Source: Paraneptunicella aestuarii (GTDB lineage: Bacteria; Pseudomonadota; Gammaproteobacteria; Enterobacterales; Alteromonadaceae). From it: a stretch of 64,000 bases of DNA. The notes below the pieces were generated by a model. That model did no database searches and was not told the origin of the DNA. It saw only the letters and a list, made by a program, of their open reading frames with translations. Below, one piece after another: positions 41,384 through 50,400 of the stretch. The first letter of the stretch is position 1, and every line of letters starts with the position of its first letter. The position numbers and the translations under genes are program-made. Location: assembly GCF_019900845.1 (NCBI RefSeq), contig NZ_CP074570.1, positions 2,480,001-2,544,000 of the forward strand, written 5' to 3'.

Positions 41384-43285
41384 TTATTCCTGTGTCATAC
41401 TTTCCAGCTCATCCCAGCGGGCATAAGCCTGTTCTAACTGTGCTTGTAGTTCAGATAACTTCTGCAACATATCATTGGATGTAGTGGGATCCTGCTTGAA
41501 GAAATCCGGCGCGTTGACCGTATTTTGGAATTCCTCGACTTGTTCTTCCAATCGTTCAATGGTTGCGGGTAACTGCTCAAGTTCCAATTGAAGCTTATAT
41601 GATAGCTTTTTCCTTGGCTTAGCAGAAGCGTCGGGTTTAGGACTATCATTTTTAACTTTAGTTTCCTGCTTATCCTGTTTTTTCTGCTTCTCTTCATACC
41701 ATTTGAAGATTTCCTGATAACCGCCAATAAAATCGCGAACAACGCCATTACCTTCAAAGTACAAACTGCTGGTAACAACATTATCGACAAATTCTCTATC
41801 GTGGCTTACGAGCAACAAGGTTCCCGAATATTGCATCAAGGTATCTTCCAACATTTCCAGCGTTTCCACATCCAGATCGTTGGTAGGTTCGTCCATAATC
41901 AATAAATTACTGGGCTTGGACAACAGTTTCGCCAGCAATAAACGGTTCTTTTCACCGCCAGATAAAGCTTTTACCGGGGAATTGGCTCTGTCGGGTGTAA
42001 ACAGGAAATCCTGCAAATAGCTGATCACATGACGACTGCGGCCATTGATATCAATTTCCCGCTTGCCATCAGCGACAACGTCAATCACCGTTTTTTCAGG
42101 ATCAAGCTGTTCTCTGTGCTGATCAAAATAAGCGATTTCCAGATTAGTGCCGCGCTTGATTTCGCCCTTATCCGGCGTTAACTCACCTAACAGCAAACGA
42201 ATAAGCGTGGTTTTGCCACTACCGTTAGCGCCAACGAGAGCAATACGATCACCACGCAAAATAGCGGTGGTTAAATCCTTAACAATCGGCTGCCCATCAT
42301 AAGCATAGCTTAGATCTTTAACATCAAAGACAAGCTTGCCAGACTGATTGGTATCGCTCAGCGTGACCTTGGAAGTGCCCATCTTTTCGCGGCGTTGTGC
42401 ATGTTCTTTGCGCAAGGCAATTAAGGCTCGTACTCGGCCTTCATTACGAGTACGGCGGGCTTTAATCCCCTGACGGATCCAGGTTTCTTCCTGGCTCAAC
42501 TTTTTGTCGAAAAGCTTGTTTTGCTGCTCTTCAACTTCTAAATCCTTCGCTTTCTTATCCAGATATTCTTGATAGTTGCCCGGATAACTGACCAACTGAC
42601 CACGATCCAGATCGACAATTCGAGTGGCAACTCGGCGAATAAACGCCCTGTCGTGGCTAACGAACATCATGGCACCTTTAAAGTCCATGAGCTGTCTTTC
42701 CAGCCATTCGATCATGCTGACATCCAGATGGTTGGTCGGTTCATCTAACAGCAAAATATCAGGCTCAACCACCAAGGCTCTCGCCAACGCAGCCTTACGT
42801 CGCCACCCACCGGATAATTCAGACAAACTCTGCTCACCCGGCAACTGTAATTGCGTTAACACCTGTTCAATACGGGTTTCCAGTTGCCAGCCTTGTAAAT
42901 GATCCAGCTCTTTTTGTACCACTTCCATACGAGCGAAGATTTTATCGTCCTGACGCTGCGCCATTTCGTGGGTCAGGTGATGATATTCTTTCAGCAACTC
43001 ACCGACTTGTGCCAAGCCTTGGGCAACATAATCAAATACACTGATGTCACTGGTCACGGGAGGATCTTGAGGTAATACGGAAATGCGCACGTTGTTATCA
43101 ACAATGCGTAAACCATCATCCAGATGAACTTCGCCGGAAACCACCTTCAACAAGGTAGATTTCCCGGTTCCATTACGCCCAACCAGACACAGGCGCTCTC
43201 CCTTATTAACTAATAGCTCAGCCTTGTCCAATAGCTGTACGCCATAAGACAAGGAAGCATCTTTTAATTGCAGTAATCGACTCAT
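41384..43285 (-). CDS. uup: ABC-F ATPase Uup
   Basis: A 633-residue soluble protein with two ABC domains. Walker A motifs are GRNGTGKST and GANGSGKTT, signatures LSGGWRRKAALARAL and LSGGEKNRLLLAKLL, Walker B LLLDEPTNHLD and LLIMDEPTNDLD. A basic linker with WIRQGIKARRTRNEGRV joins the two, and a C-terminal coiled coil (about 560-630) marks the Uup subgroup, which acts on ribosomes and limits transposon excision in E. coli. It overlaps the glutaredoxin-like gene by four bases and belongs to the rlmL operon. Confidence 0.95.
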   Translation of the reverse strand: MSRLLQLKDASLSYGVQLLDKAELLVNKGERLCLVGRNGTGKSTLLKVVSGEVHLDDGLRIVDNNVRISVLPQDPPVTSDISVFDYVAQGLAQVGELLKEYHHLTHEMAQRQDDKIFARMEVVQKELDHLQGWQLETRIEQVLTQLQLPGEQSLSELSGGWRRKAALARALVVEPDILLLDEPTNHLDVSMIEWLERQLMDFKGAMMFVSHDRAFIRRVATRIVDLDRGQLVSYPGNYQEYLDKKAKDLEVEEQQNKLFDKKLSQEETWIRQGIKARRTRNEGRVRALIALRKEHAQRREKMGTSKVTLSDTNQSGKLVFDVKDLSYAYDGQPIVKDLTTAILRGDRIALVGANGSGKTTLIRLLLGELTPDKGEIKRGTNLEIAYFDQHREQLDPEKTVIDVVADGKREIDINGRSRHVISYLQDFLFTPDRANSPVKALSGGEKNRLLLAKLLSKPSNLLIMDEPTNDLDVETLEMLEDTLMQYSGTLLLVSHDREFVDNVVTSSLYFEGNGVVRDFIGGYQEIFKWYEEKQKKQDKQETKVKNDSPKPDASAKPRKKLSYKLQLELEQLPATIERLEEQVEEFQNTVNAPDFFKQDPTTSNDMLQKLSELQAQLEQAYARWDELESMTQE

Positions 43286-43521
43286 TTTAAAAATTCAAGC
43301 AATTGTGCTTTATCAAAAGGCCAACCCAATTCACTTTGGGTATCCTCACGGAAAACAACGGGAATACGTGCTCCGTACTGATGGTAATACTGACGCTCAG
43401 CTTTAACATCGATAGTCGTCAGACTATAAGGACACTGTTCAGCCACCTGCTCCAACAAATCTTTGGCTAAATCACATAAGCTGCATTCAGAGCCAGAAAA
43501 AAGAATTAAATCAATCGCCAT
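43282..43521 (-). CDS. Glutaredoxin-like protein
   Basis: A 79-residue thioredoxin-fold protein with CSLC in LFSGSECSLCDLAKDLL and the cis-Pro in ARIPVVF. It fits the short glutaredoxin-like (DUF836) family rather than classical GrxA/GrxC, which have CPYC. It overlaps rlmL by 11 bases and uup by four, so it is translated within that operon. Redox partner unknown. Confidence 0.88.
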   Translation of the reverse strand: MAIDLILFSGSECSLCDLAKDLLEQVAEQCPYSLTTIDVKAERQYYHQYGARIPVVFREDTQSELGWPFDKAQLLEFLK

Positions 43522-45628
43522 CGGTCATTATCCAGCAGTGATGAATTTTCTTATTACGCTGAAAATCCTGAGGTAAGGTTTCAGCACTGATTTCCTGGAT
43601 TTTTAACCCGGTTTCTTCAGCCAGTTCAGGCGCCAAGGCAAAATTACGCAAGTTATTGGAAAAGATGATAGTACCGCCCGGAGCTAAACGCTTGCGCACC
43701 ATTTTCAGAAAGCCTAAATGGTCACGCTGCACATCCCATGAACCGGTCATGTTTTTCGAGTTAGAAAACGACGGCGGATCAACAAAGATCAAATCAAATT
43801 GCTGCTCACAGTTACGTATCCAGGACAAGCAATCTTCTCGAATAAACTGGTGATAACCACGAATGTCGTTTAGCTCAAAGTTACGCTTCGCCCACTTAAT
43901 ATAAGTGTTCGACATGTCAACCGTTGTCACCAGTTTTGCGCCACCTAAAGCGGCAAACACAGAAACCGAGCCCGTGTAAGAAAACAGGTTCAGCACTCGC
44001 TTGTCTTTACTTAATTCTTTCACTTTCTGGCGTGTAATACGGTGATCCAGAAACAGGCCAGTATCCAGATAATCATGTAAATTCACCCAGAAACGCGCAC
44101 CATTCTCGTACACCTGGATCTCGTTGGATTGTTTATCCAACTTCTCGTATTGAGCTTTGCCTTTCTGTACCTTACGCGTTTTCAACACCAGCTGTTCCGG
44201 CGGAATTCCCATAATTTCAGGAGTTGCGATAAGCACTTCCTGCAAACGAGCAATGGATTTATGCTGAGGAATTTGTTTCGGTGGCGCGTATTCCTGTACC
44301 ACCACCCACTCACCATAACGGTCAATGGCAACATTGTAGTCAGGCAAATCAGCATCGTAGACGCGATAACAGTTGGTATCCTGAGAGTTAATCCATTTTT
44401 TCATTTTGCTCAGATTCTTGCGCAAGCGATTGCCAAAATCTGAACTTTGTTGCCTGTCGTTCTCGGAGATATGACAGTTTTTCTCGTCCAGTTCAAAGTT
44501 CACCAACTGACATTCAATATTGCCGTTGATGAAGTTATATTCTTTGGTCGCTACCAGTCTAAGTTGCCTTAGCATGTCTCTATTACTGGTTAACAACGAC
44601 AGTTTCCAATTGGGATAAGATTCCTTCAGGTGGAATCCCCAATCTTTAAACAAAGGTAATAATTGAGTGAGTTCGCCCAAACGTTCGCCATAAGGAATAT
44701 TACTGACAATATAGCCAGGCTTGTTCATATCCCGATTATATTTGGTGGCATCTGCACACTCGAAACGAATAAACTGCCCGACACCGGCCAAATTGGCATT
44801 TTTAACCGCAATATGAACTACGCGGGCGTCAATATCAGTGCCAACCAGCGCAACACCGGGAACCGCTTGTTTAATTTCAGCGGCATCCAGCATGGATTGC
44901 CAAAGCTCAGGCTGATGACCTTTCCAGTTCTCAAATCCCCAACGTTCGCGATATAACCCAGGAGCAATATTGCTGGCGTACTGTGCAGCTTCAATCAAAA
45001 TCGTGCCCGAACCACACATGGGATCATAAAGCGGCTTAATGTGCCCCTGATTAAATTCATCAACCCAGCCACTACGCATCAACATGGCAAAAGCCAGGTT
45101 TTCCTTAATAGGAGCCTGCCCCGCTCTTTCACGATACATACGTTGATGTAAACTGCCGCCCGCCAAATCCAGATAGACCGACATACCGTTACGGTTTAAA
45201 CGACCTTGAAAACGAATATCAGGCTGATGTTTATCAACATTAGGACGTTGATCATAGAGGTCTTTAAAGTGATCAACGATGGCGTCTTTGACCTTTAACG
45301 CGCCAAACTGAGTATTATTGATGTCTCTATTGGCACCAATAAAATCAACACTAAAGGTTTGATCAGGAGAAAAATGGCTCGACCAATTTACCTTGTTCGC
45401 CAAATCATACAAATCATCGCCGCTACTACCTTTACTACTGGCTAATTTGAGTAATACCCGGTTAGCCAAACGCGACCACAAACAAATGTGATAGGCGTCT
45501 TTAAGCTCACCTTGGAACATCACCTGTCCGGGGCGATTATTGGTCTCTAATTCAGGCAATAAATGCTGAATTTCTTGCTGTAGGAGCTGCTCCAAACCTT
45601 TGGATGTTGTGACTAGGAAATCGTACAT
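43511..45628 (-). CDS. rlmL: Bifunctional 23S rRNA methyltransferase RlmKL (m2G2445 and m7G2069)
   Basis: A 705-residue protein; the ATG at 45628 (MYDFLVTTSKGLEQLL) matches the E. coli N-terminus and is preceded by GAGA, while the frame extends 15 codons further without support. A THUMP domain (about 45-155) is followed by the RlmL methylase (about 165-385) and the C-terminal RlmK methylase (about 420-700) with NLFSYTGSVSVFAALGGA and VDPPSFSNSK. In the RlmL half the motif usually written NPPYGER reads NIPYGER here, an unusual change at a catalytic motif. First gene of the rlmL-glutaredoxin-uup operon. Confidence 0.95.
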   Translation of the reverse strand: MYDFLVTTSKGLEQLLQQEIQHLLPELETNNRPGQVMFQGELKDAYHICLWSRLANRVLLKLASSKGSSGDDLYDLANKVNWSSHFSPDQTFSVDFIGANRDINNTQFGALKVKDAIVDHFKDLYDQRPNVDKHQPDIRFQGRLNRNGMSVYLDLAGGSLHQRMYRERAGQAPIKENLAFAMLMRSGWVDEFNQGHIKPLYDPMCGSGTILIEAAQYASNIAPGLYRERWGFENWKGHQPELWQSMLDAAEIKQAVPGVALVGTDIDARVVHIAVKNANLAGVGQFIRFECADATKYNRDMNKPGYIVSNIPYGERLGELTQLLPLFKDWGFHLKESYPNWKLSLLTSNRDMLRQLRLVATKEYNFINGNIECQLVNFELDEKNCHISENDRQQSSDFGNRLRKNLSKMKKWINSQDTNCYRVYDADLPDYNVAIDRYGEWVVVQEYAPPKQIPQHKSIARLQEVLIATPEIMGIPPEQLVLKTRKVQKGKAQYEKLDKQSNEIQVYENGARFWVNLHDYLDTGLFLDHRITRQKVKELSKDKRVLNLFSYTGSVSVFAALGGAKLVTTVDMSNTYIKWAKRNFELNDIRGYHQFIREDCLSWIRNCEQQFDLIFVDPPSFSNSKNMTGSWDVQRDHLGFLKMVRKRLAPGGTIIFSNNLRNFALAPELAEETGLKIQEISAETLPQDFQRNKKIHHCWIMTDGD

Positions 45629-45790
45629 AATTCTCTGATTCTCAAGCGGAGCGGCATTATACGCATTCCGCAAGGACAGTGTCGATTGTTTTTACGCTTT
45701 TGACGGTATACAAAGCGGGCATTTTTATCGTGACATTTATCGCAAGTTTTGACTTAAAAAACGCAAGATAAGCACGAAGTTATGGTGATA

Positions 45791-45819
45791 AAAAACAGCA
45801 ACTGGACTAAAGCAGTTGC
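45791..45819 (-). terminator. Terminator of pyrD-zapC overlapping the zapC stop
   Basis: On the minus strand GCAACTG / CAGTTGC (7 bp, 8-base loop) is followed by TGTTTTT. The TAG of zapC lies in the loop, so the hairpin includes the last codons. Confidence 0.8.
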
Positions 45820-46337
45820 ATCGCTTCATCACCCATCACAGGCAACAGTAGATTACGGTTACACTTGAGCAGGTTATAACGCTTGTATGGCTTATTCTCT
45901 GGTACTTGTAATTGTTCTGACAGAAGCATAATAGTAGCGAAGCCTTGAGCTGATTCCAGTATCAACGCTAAAGCCTTGTCTATACTGGTTTCAATCAAAA
46001 CTAGCGGGGTTAAAGGTAAGGAATCCATCGGAGCCTTAAACAACCAGCTCTTGTTTCCTATACTTTTGTGGTAATGACTACCGGCAACAGCATGAACCGT
46101 AATATGAAACAACACGGCTTCCGGCAAGCTCGGCATCATAGATGAAATCTGCTCTGCAAATTGATAGTAGGATTCGGTCTGCTCCACACTAAAGGCTTCG
46201 CAAATTCCGTGTTTGTCTGCTAATTGTCGAGATTGAAAGGCTGTAACGAAGGTCTCATCCGGCGTTAGCTGCAACGCCAGATGGTCTGTTTCAGGAATGT
46301 ATTTCCATTGCCAGGTTGGCAGTGGAGAGCGGATCAC
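45807..46337 (-). CDS. zapC: Cell division protein ZapC
   Basis: A 176-residue protein beginning with GTG that shares a base with the pyrD stop (TAGTG). Content is consistent with ZapC (W..KYIPETDHLALQL near the start), though the family is poorly conserved. The decisive evidence is position: in E. coli zapC also follows pyrD and lies beside rlmL. ZapC binds FtsZ and stabilises the Z-ring in the cytoplasm. Confidence 0.85.
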   Translation of the reverse strand: MIRSPLPTWQWKYIPETDHLALQLTPDETFVTAFQSRQLADKHGICEAFSVEQTESYYQFAEQISSMMPSLPEAVLFHITVHAVAGSHYHKSIGNKSWLFKAPMDSLPLTPLVLIETSIDKALALILESAQGFATIMLLSEQLQVPENKPYKRYNLLKCNRNLLLPVMGDEAMQLL

Positions 46338-47347
46338 TAACGGATCCCCTGCACAATGTTACGGATCAGTTCCGGCCCTTGATAAATAAACGCCGAATAG
46401 CATTGCACCAGGCTGGCTCCAGCGTCGAACCGGGCTTGTGCTGATTCAGCCGAGTCAATGCCGCCAACAGATACGATAGGCAATTCGCCTTGTAAGGCTT
46501 GAGCCAACTCTTTAGTGACTTGCAAGCTTCTCTCCTGCAATGGCAATCCAGATAAACCGCCCGCTTCTTTGGCGTAGCGTAAACCTTCAATATTATCGCG
46601 AGATATAGTCGTATTGGTCGCGATCACACCTTCAACCTCAGCCTTACGCAGTGAATCCGCAATAGATTGAATTTCTTCTGATGTTAGATCTGGTGCAATC
46701 TTCACCAACATTGGCACTTTCTTACCATGTTGTTCTGACAGCTTTTCTTGCCCCGCTTTTAATCCTGCTAGTAAGCTGTCGAGCGCTTCTCCGTATTGCA
46801 GATTACGCAACCCGGGAGTGTTCGGTGAGGAAATATTCACGGTAACATAGCTGGCATAAGGATAGACTTTCTCCAGGCAAATCAGGTAATCGTCCAGTGC
46901 ATTTTCCTCCGGTGTGGCTTTATTCTTGCCAATATTGATCCCTAATACACCGTTGAATTGACTTTGCTTTACCTGTTCAACCAAATAATCAACGCCTTTA
47001 TTATTAAAGCCCATTCGGTTGATAATGCCTTTGGCATCTTTAATGCGGAACAATCGCGGCTTATCGTTTCCAACCTGAGGCTTGGGCGTTACCGTCCCAA
47101 TTTCAATAAAACCAAATCCCATCGCAGCAAAGGCATCAATGCATTCGCCATTTTTATCTAACCCTGCTGCCAACCCAACAGGATTGGGAAATTCAATTCC
47201 GAAACATTCAACAGGCTTGTTTGGCACATTTTGCGCGTAAGTACTCTTTAACACATTATGCTGGCTATGTTTTAAGAACCACATAGTCAGTTCGTGGCTT
47301 AACTCAGCATCCAAATTAAACAAAGCGGCTCGTGCCAATCCGTACAT
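46337..47347 (-). CDS. pyrD: Dihydroorotate dehydrogenase (quinone), class 2
   Basis: A 336-residue flavoenzyme that oxidises dihydroorotate to orotate and gives electrons to the quinone pool at the inner membrane. The N-terminal amphipathic extension ([21 protein letters not shown]) is the class 2 membrane-binding part. FMN and active-site motifs are [35 protein letters not shown] (catalytic Ser), NTTISRDN and VSVGGIDS. It is followed directly by zapC. Confidence 0.97.
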   Translation of the reverse strand: MYGLARAALFNLDAELSHELTMWFLKHSQHNVLKSTYAQNVPNKPVECFGIEFPNPVGLAAGLDKNGECIDAFAAMGFGFIEIGTVTPKPQVGNDKPRLFRIKDAKGIINRMGFNNKGVDYLVEQVKQSQFNGVLGINIGKNKATPEENALDDYLICLEKVYPYASYVTVNISSPNTPGLRNLQYGEALDSLLAGLKAGQEKLSEQHGKKVPMLVKIAPDLTSEEIQSIADSLRKAEVEGVIATNTTISRDNIEGLRYAKEAGGLSGLPLQERSLQVTKELAQALQGELPIVSVGGIDSAESAQARFDAGASLVQCYSAFIYQGPELIRNIVQGIR

Positions 47348-47377
47348 GAAATTATTCCCGTTAATTATTTCTGCTAT

Positions 47378-47407
47378 AAAAAAGCCCGGCTAATTCCGGG
47401 CTTTTTT
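47378..47407 (-). terminator. Terminator of the glutamate dehydrogenase gene
   Basis: A 12-bp perfect stem AAAAAAGCCCGG / CCGGGCTTTTTT with a 6-base loop; T-runs on both strands. Confidence 0.93.
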
Positions 47408-47452
47408 CATTTAATAGTGACTATTTTAATAACGGTCACTGCAATAATCAAT

Positions 47453-50400
47453 TTATCCGCAATTCAAGCTTAACAACATGAGTTCTCTCAGTGCAACAGA
47501 GAATTTAGCGAACTCGTGAGTTTTACTTGTCTTGAACTCAGCCATCATGTGATACCAACGTTCCAGCAAGTGTGCCTGCTCGTTAATCCAGCGTTCCAGG
47601 ATTTCGTCAGCATTCTTGCCTTCTTTATCCCAATGCAAAATAACATTGGTCAAAGAACGTTGTTGCCAATCCAACTCTTCCCTGTAAGCGGCTCTAGCCA
47701 TGGCTTGCCAATGGTTCGCCACTGATTGATGATTGATTTGCTCAAGGAACCAGTGCAGTTCCAACTTGGAGCCCAACAGGTAATAAAGGCGAGCAATCAG
47801 AGCAATATCTCTTTGCTCATCTGCTGCCACCTGAGCCAAATCAAGACATGGGAATAGATTACTGAGGCTGGAAACCTGATACGCGATATCCTGAGGCACA
47901 CTTTTCTCTGCCAACTCAAGAATATATCGCTCCATCTGGTTGTATTCTTCCGCCACCAGATACTTCTGCAAGTTCTTGTTCAAGTCATCTAGCGCTGGGC
48001 TATAGAATTCAATATAACTTTGAATATCATCGCCCTTCTTACCATGGCGCAAATACCAACGAGAAGCACGTCTCAGTGTACGACGCAGTGCTGTCAGCAT
48101 ATCTAACTGAACTGTGGCAGGTACTTTGTTATCCAGCTTTTCAATCGCTTCCCACAAACCGTTCTTATTAAACACGCCTTTAACAACCGCGTAGGCATTG
48201 GCAATCTCTGTGACAGATGCGCCAGTTTCCTCGTTCATACGGAACAAGAAGTTAAGCCCCATGTCGTTGATCATGTTGTTCGCTAATTTAGTCGCGATGA
48301 TTTCTGCACGCAACGGGTGCTCTTCCATGCGATCAGCAAACTTGTCTTGCAACATCTGTGGGAATGCTGTGATCAATAACTTGTGATGGTAAGGGTTATC
48401 GGTAATCTCTGGAATATTGAGCCTTTCTTTCAATACCATTTTGCTGTAGGCAATCAATACTGAAAGTTCGGGACGTGTTAAACCTTGTCCCATAGCTAAA
48501 CGATCAGATATTTCATCGTCTGATGGGATAAATTCCAGCTCACGATTCAAATAATCATCTCTTTCCAAACCATGAATGAATCGGGTCTGTTCTTTAAGTG
48601 ATGCTGCGCCACTTTGATGCGTGATCGAAATAGATTGCGTTTGACGGTAGCAATCACGAATTACCAACTCAGCAACATCATCGGTCATGTCATACAGCAA
48701 CTTGTTACGTTGCTTCATGGTTAAATCGCCAGAGTTCACCAAAGCATTCAACAAGATCTTGATGTTAACTTCGTTGTCTGAACAATCTACACCGCCAACG
48801 TTATCAATGAAGTCTGTGTTAATACGCCCGCCATTGCTGGCATATTCGACACGGCCTAACTGAGTCACACCCAGGTTTCCGCCTTCACCAAGAATTCTGG
48901 CTTTAACGTCTCGACCATTGACGCGCAAATCGTCATTGGCACGATCTCCACAATCGGCATGCGTTTCCTTGCTGCTTTTAATGTAAGTTCCGATACCACC
49001 GTTCCACATCAGGTCGACTGGCATTTTCAATATATTGTGGATTAATTCGTTAGGCGTCATCTTGGCTTGGCGAGTGCCTAACCATTTCTTCATTTCTGCG
49101 CTTAGTTCAATCGACTTGGAAGAACGAGAGAAAACGCCACCACCTTTGGAAATCAGCTCTTTGTTGTAGTCATCCCATGTTAAAGATGGGTTTTCAAACA
49201 AACGCTTACGTTCCTGATACGATGTTTTCGCATCCGGGTTAGGATCAAAGAAGATATGTAAGTGGTTAAAGGCTGAAATTAAGCGAGTATGCTCCGACAG
49301 AAGCATGCCGTTACCAAAAACGTCACCTGACATATCACCGATACCAATACAGGTGAAGTCGGTTGTCTGGCAATCAATATCCATTTCACGGAAATGGCGC
49401 TTAACGCCTTCCCATGCGCCACGAGCAGTAATCCCCATGCCTTTATGGTCATAACCTACGCTACCACCAGAAGCAAAGGCATCACCCAACCAGAATTGGT
49501 ACTCTTCAGAAATCGAGTTGGCGATGTCAGAGAAGGTAGCCGTGCCCTTGTCGGCAGCAACAACCAAATAGGGGTCGTCCTCGTCGTGACGAACAACATC
49601 ATCAGGATGAATGATTTCGCCATCCTTAATGTTGTCGGTAATATCAAGCAAGCTGCGAATAAAGATTCTATAGCACTCTTTACCTTCCGCCAAAATAGCA
49701 TCGCGCCCGACTTTTTCATGCATCTGCTTACAGACGAAGCCACCTTTCGCACCTACTGGCACAATAACGGTATTCTTAACCTGCTGAGCTTTAACCAGCC
49801 CCAGAACCTCTGTACGGAAATCTTCCAGACGGTCAGACCAACGCAAACCACCACGCGCAACTTTACCACCACGCAAATGGACGCCTTCAACACGAGGCGA
49901 GTACACGAAAATCTCAAATTTCGGCAACGGCAGCGGCATTTCCGGTATAAGTTCTGGCTGGAACTTAAAGGAAACGTAAGGCTTGGATAATCCTTGTTCG
50001 TCTTTCTGATAAAAGTTGGTACGGATGGTAGCCAAAATCATATCCAGATAACGACGAATAATACGGTCATCATCCAGGTTAGCAACCTGATCCAAATGCT
50101 GTTTAATATCACTTACCAAATCGTCTTGTTTCTTCTCATTTTGTTTTACAGCCGGATTAAAACGAGTTGTAAACAAGTCAACAATCAAGGTAGCAATATG
50201 AGGATAACGATCCAGCGTATTGGCAATATAAGTGTTACTGAAAGAACTGCCGGTTTGACGCATATACTTGGCATAGGCACGCAAAATCGTGACCTGACGT
50301 CCGGTTAACCCTGCGCCCAATACCAGACGGTTAAAGGAATCGTCTTCCAGTTTGCCATACCAAACCTGTGAAAATGCATCCTGGAACAACTCACGAGCGG

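Noticed and set aside
49394..49990. 198-codon open frame antisense to the glutamate dehydrogenase gene
   Set aside because: It is the complement of a strongly conserved catalytic region, has no ribosome binding site and looks like no protein family; a shadow frame.
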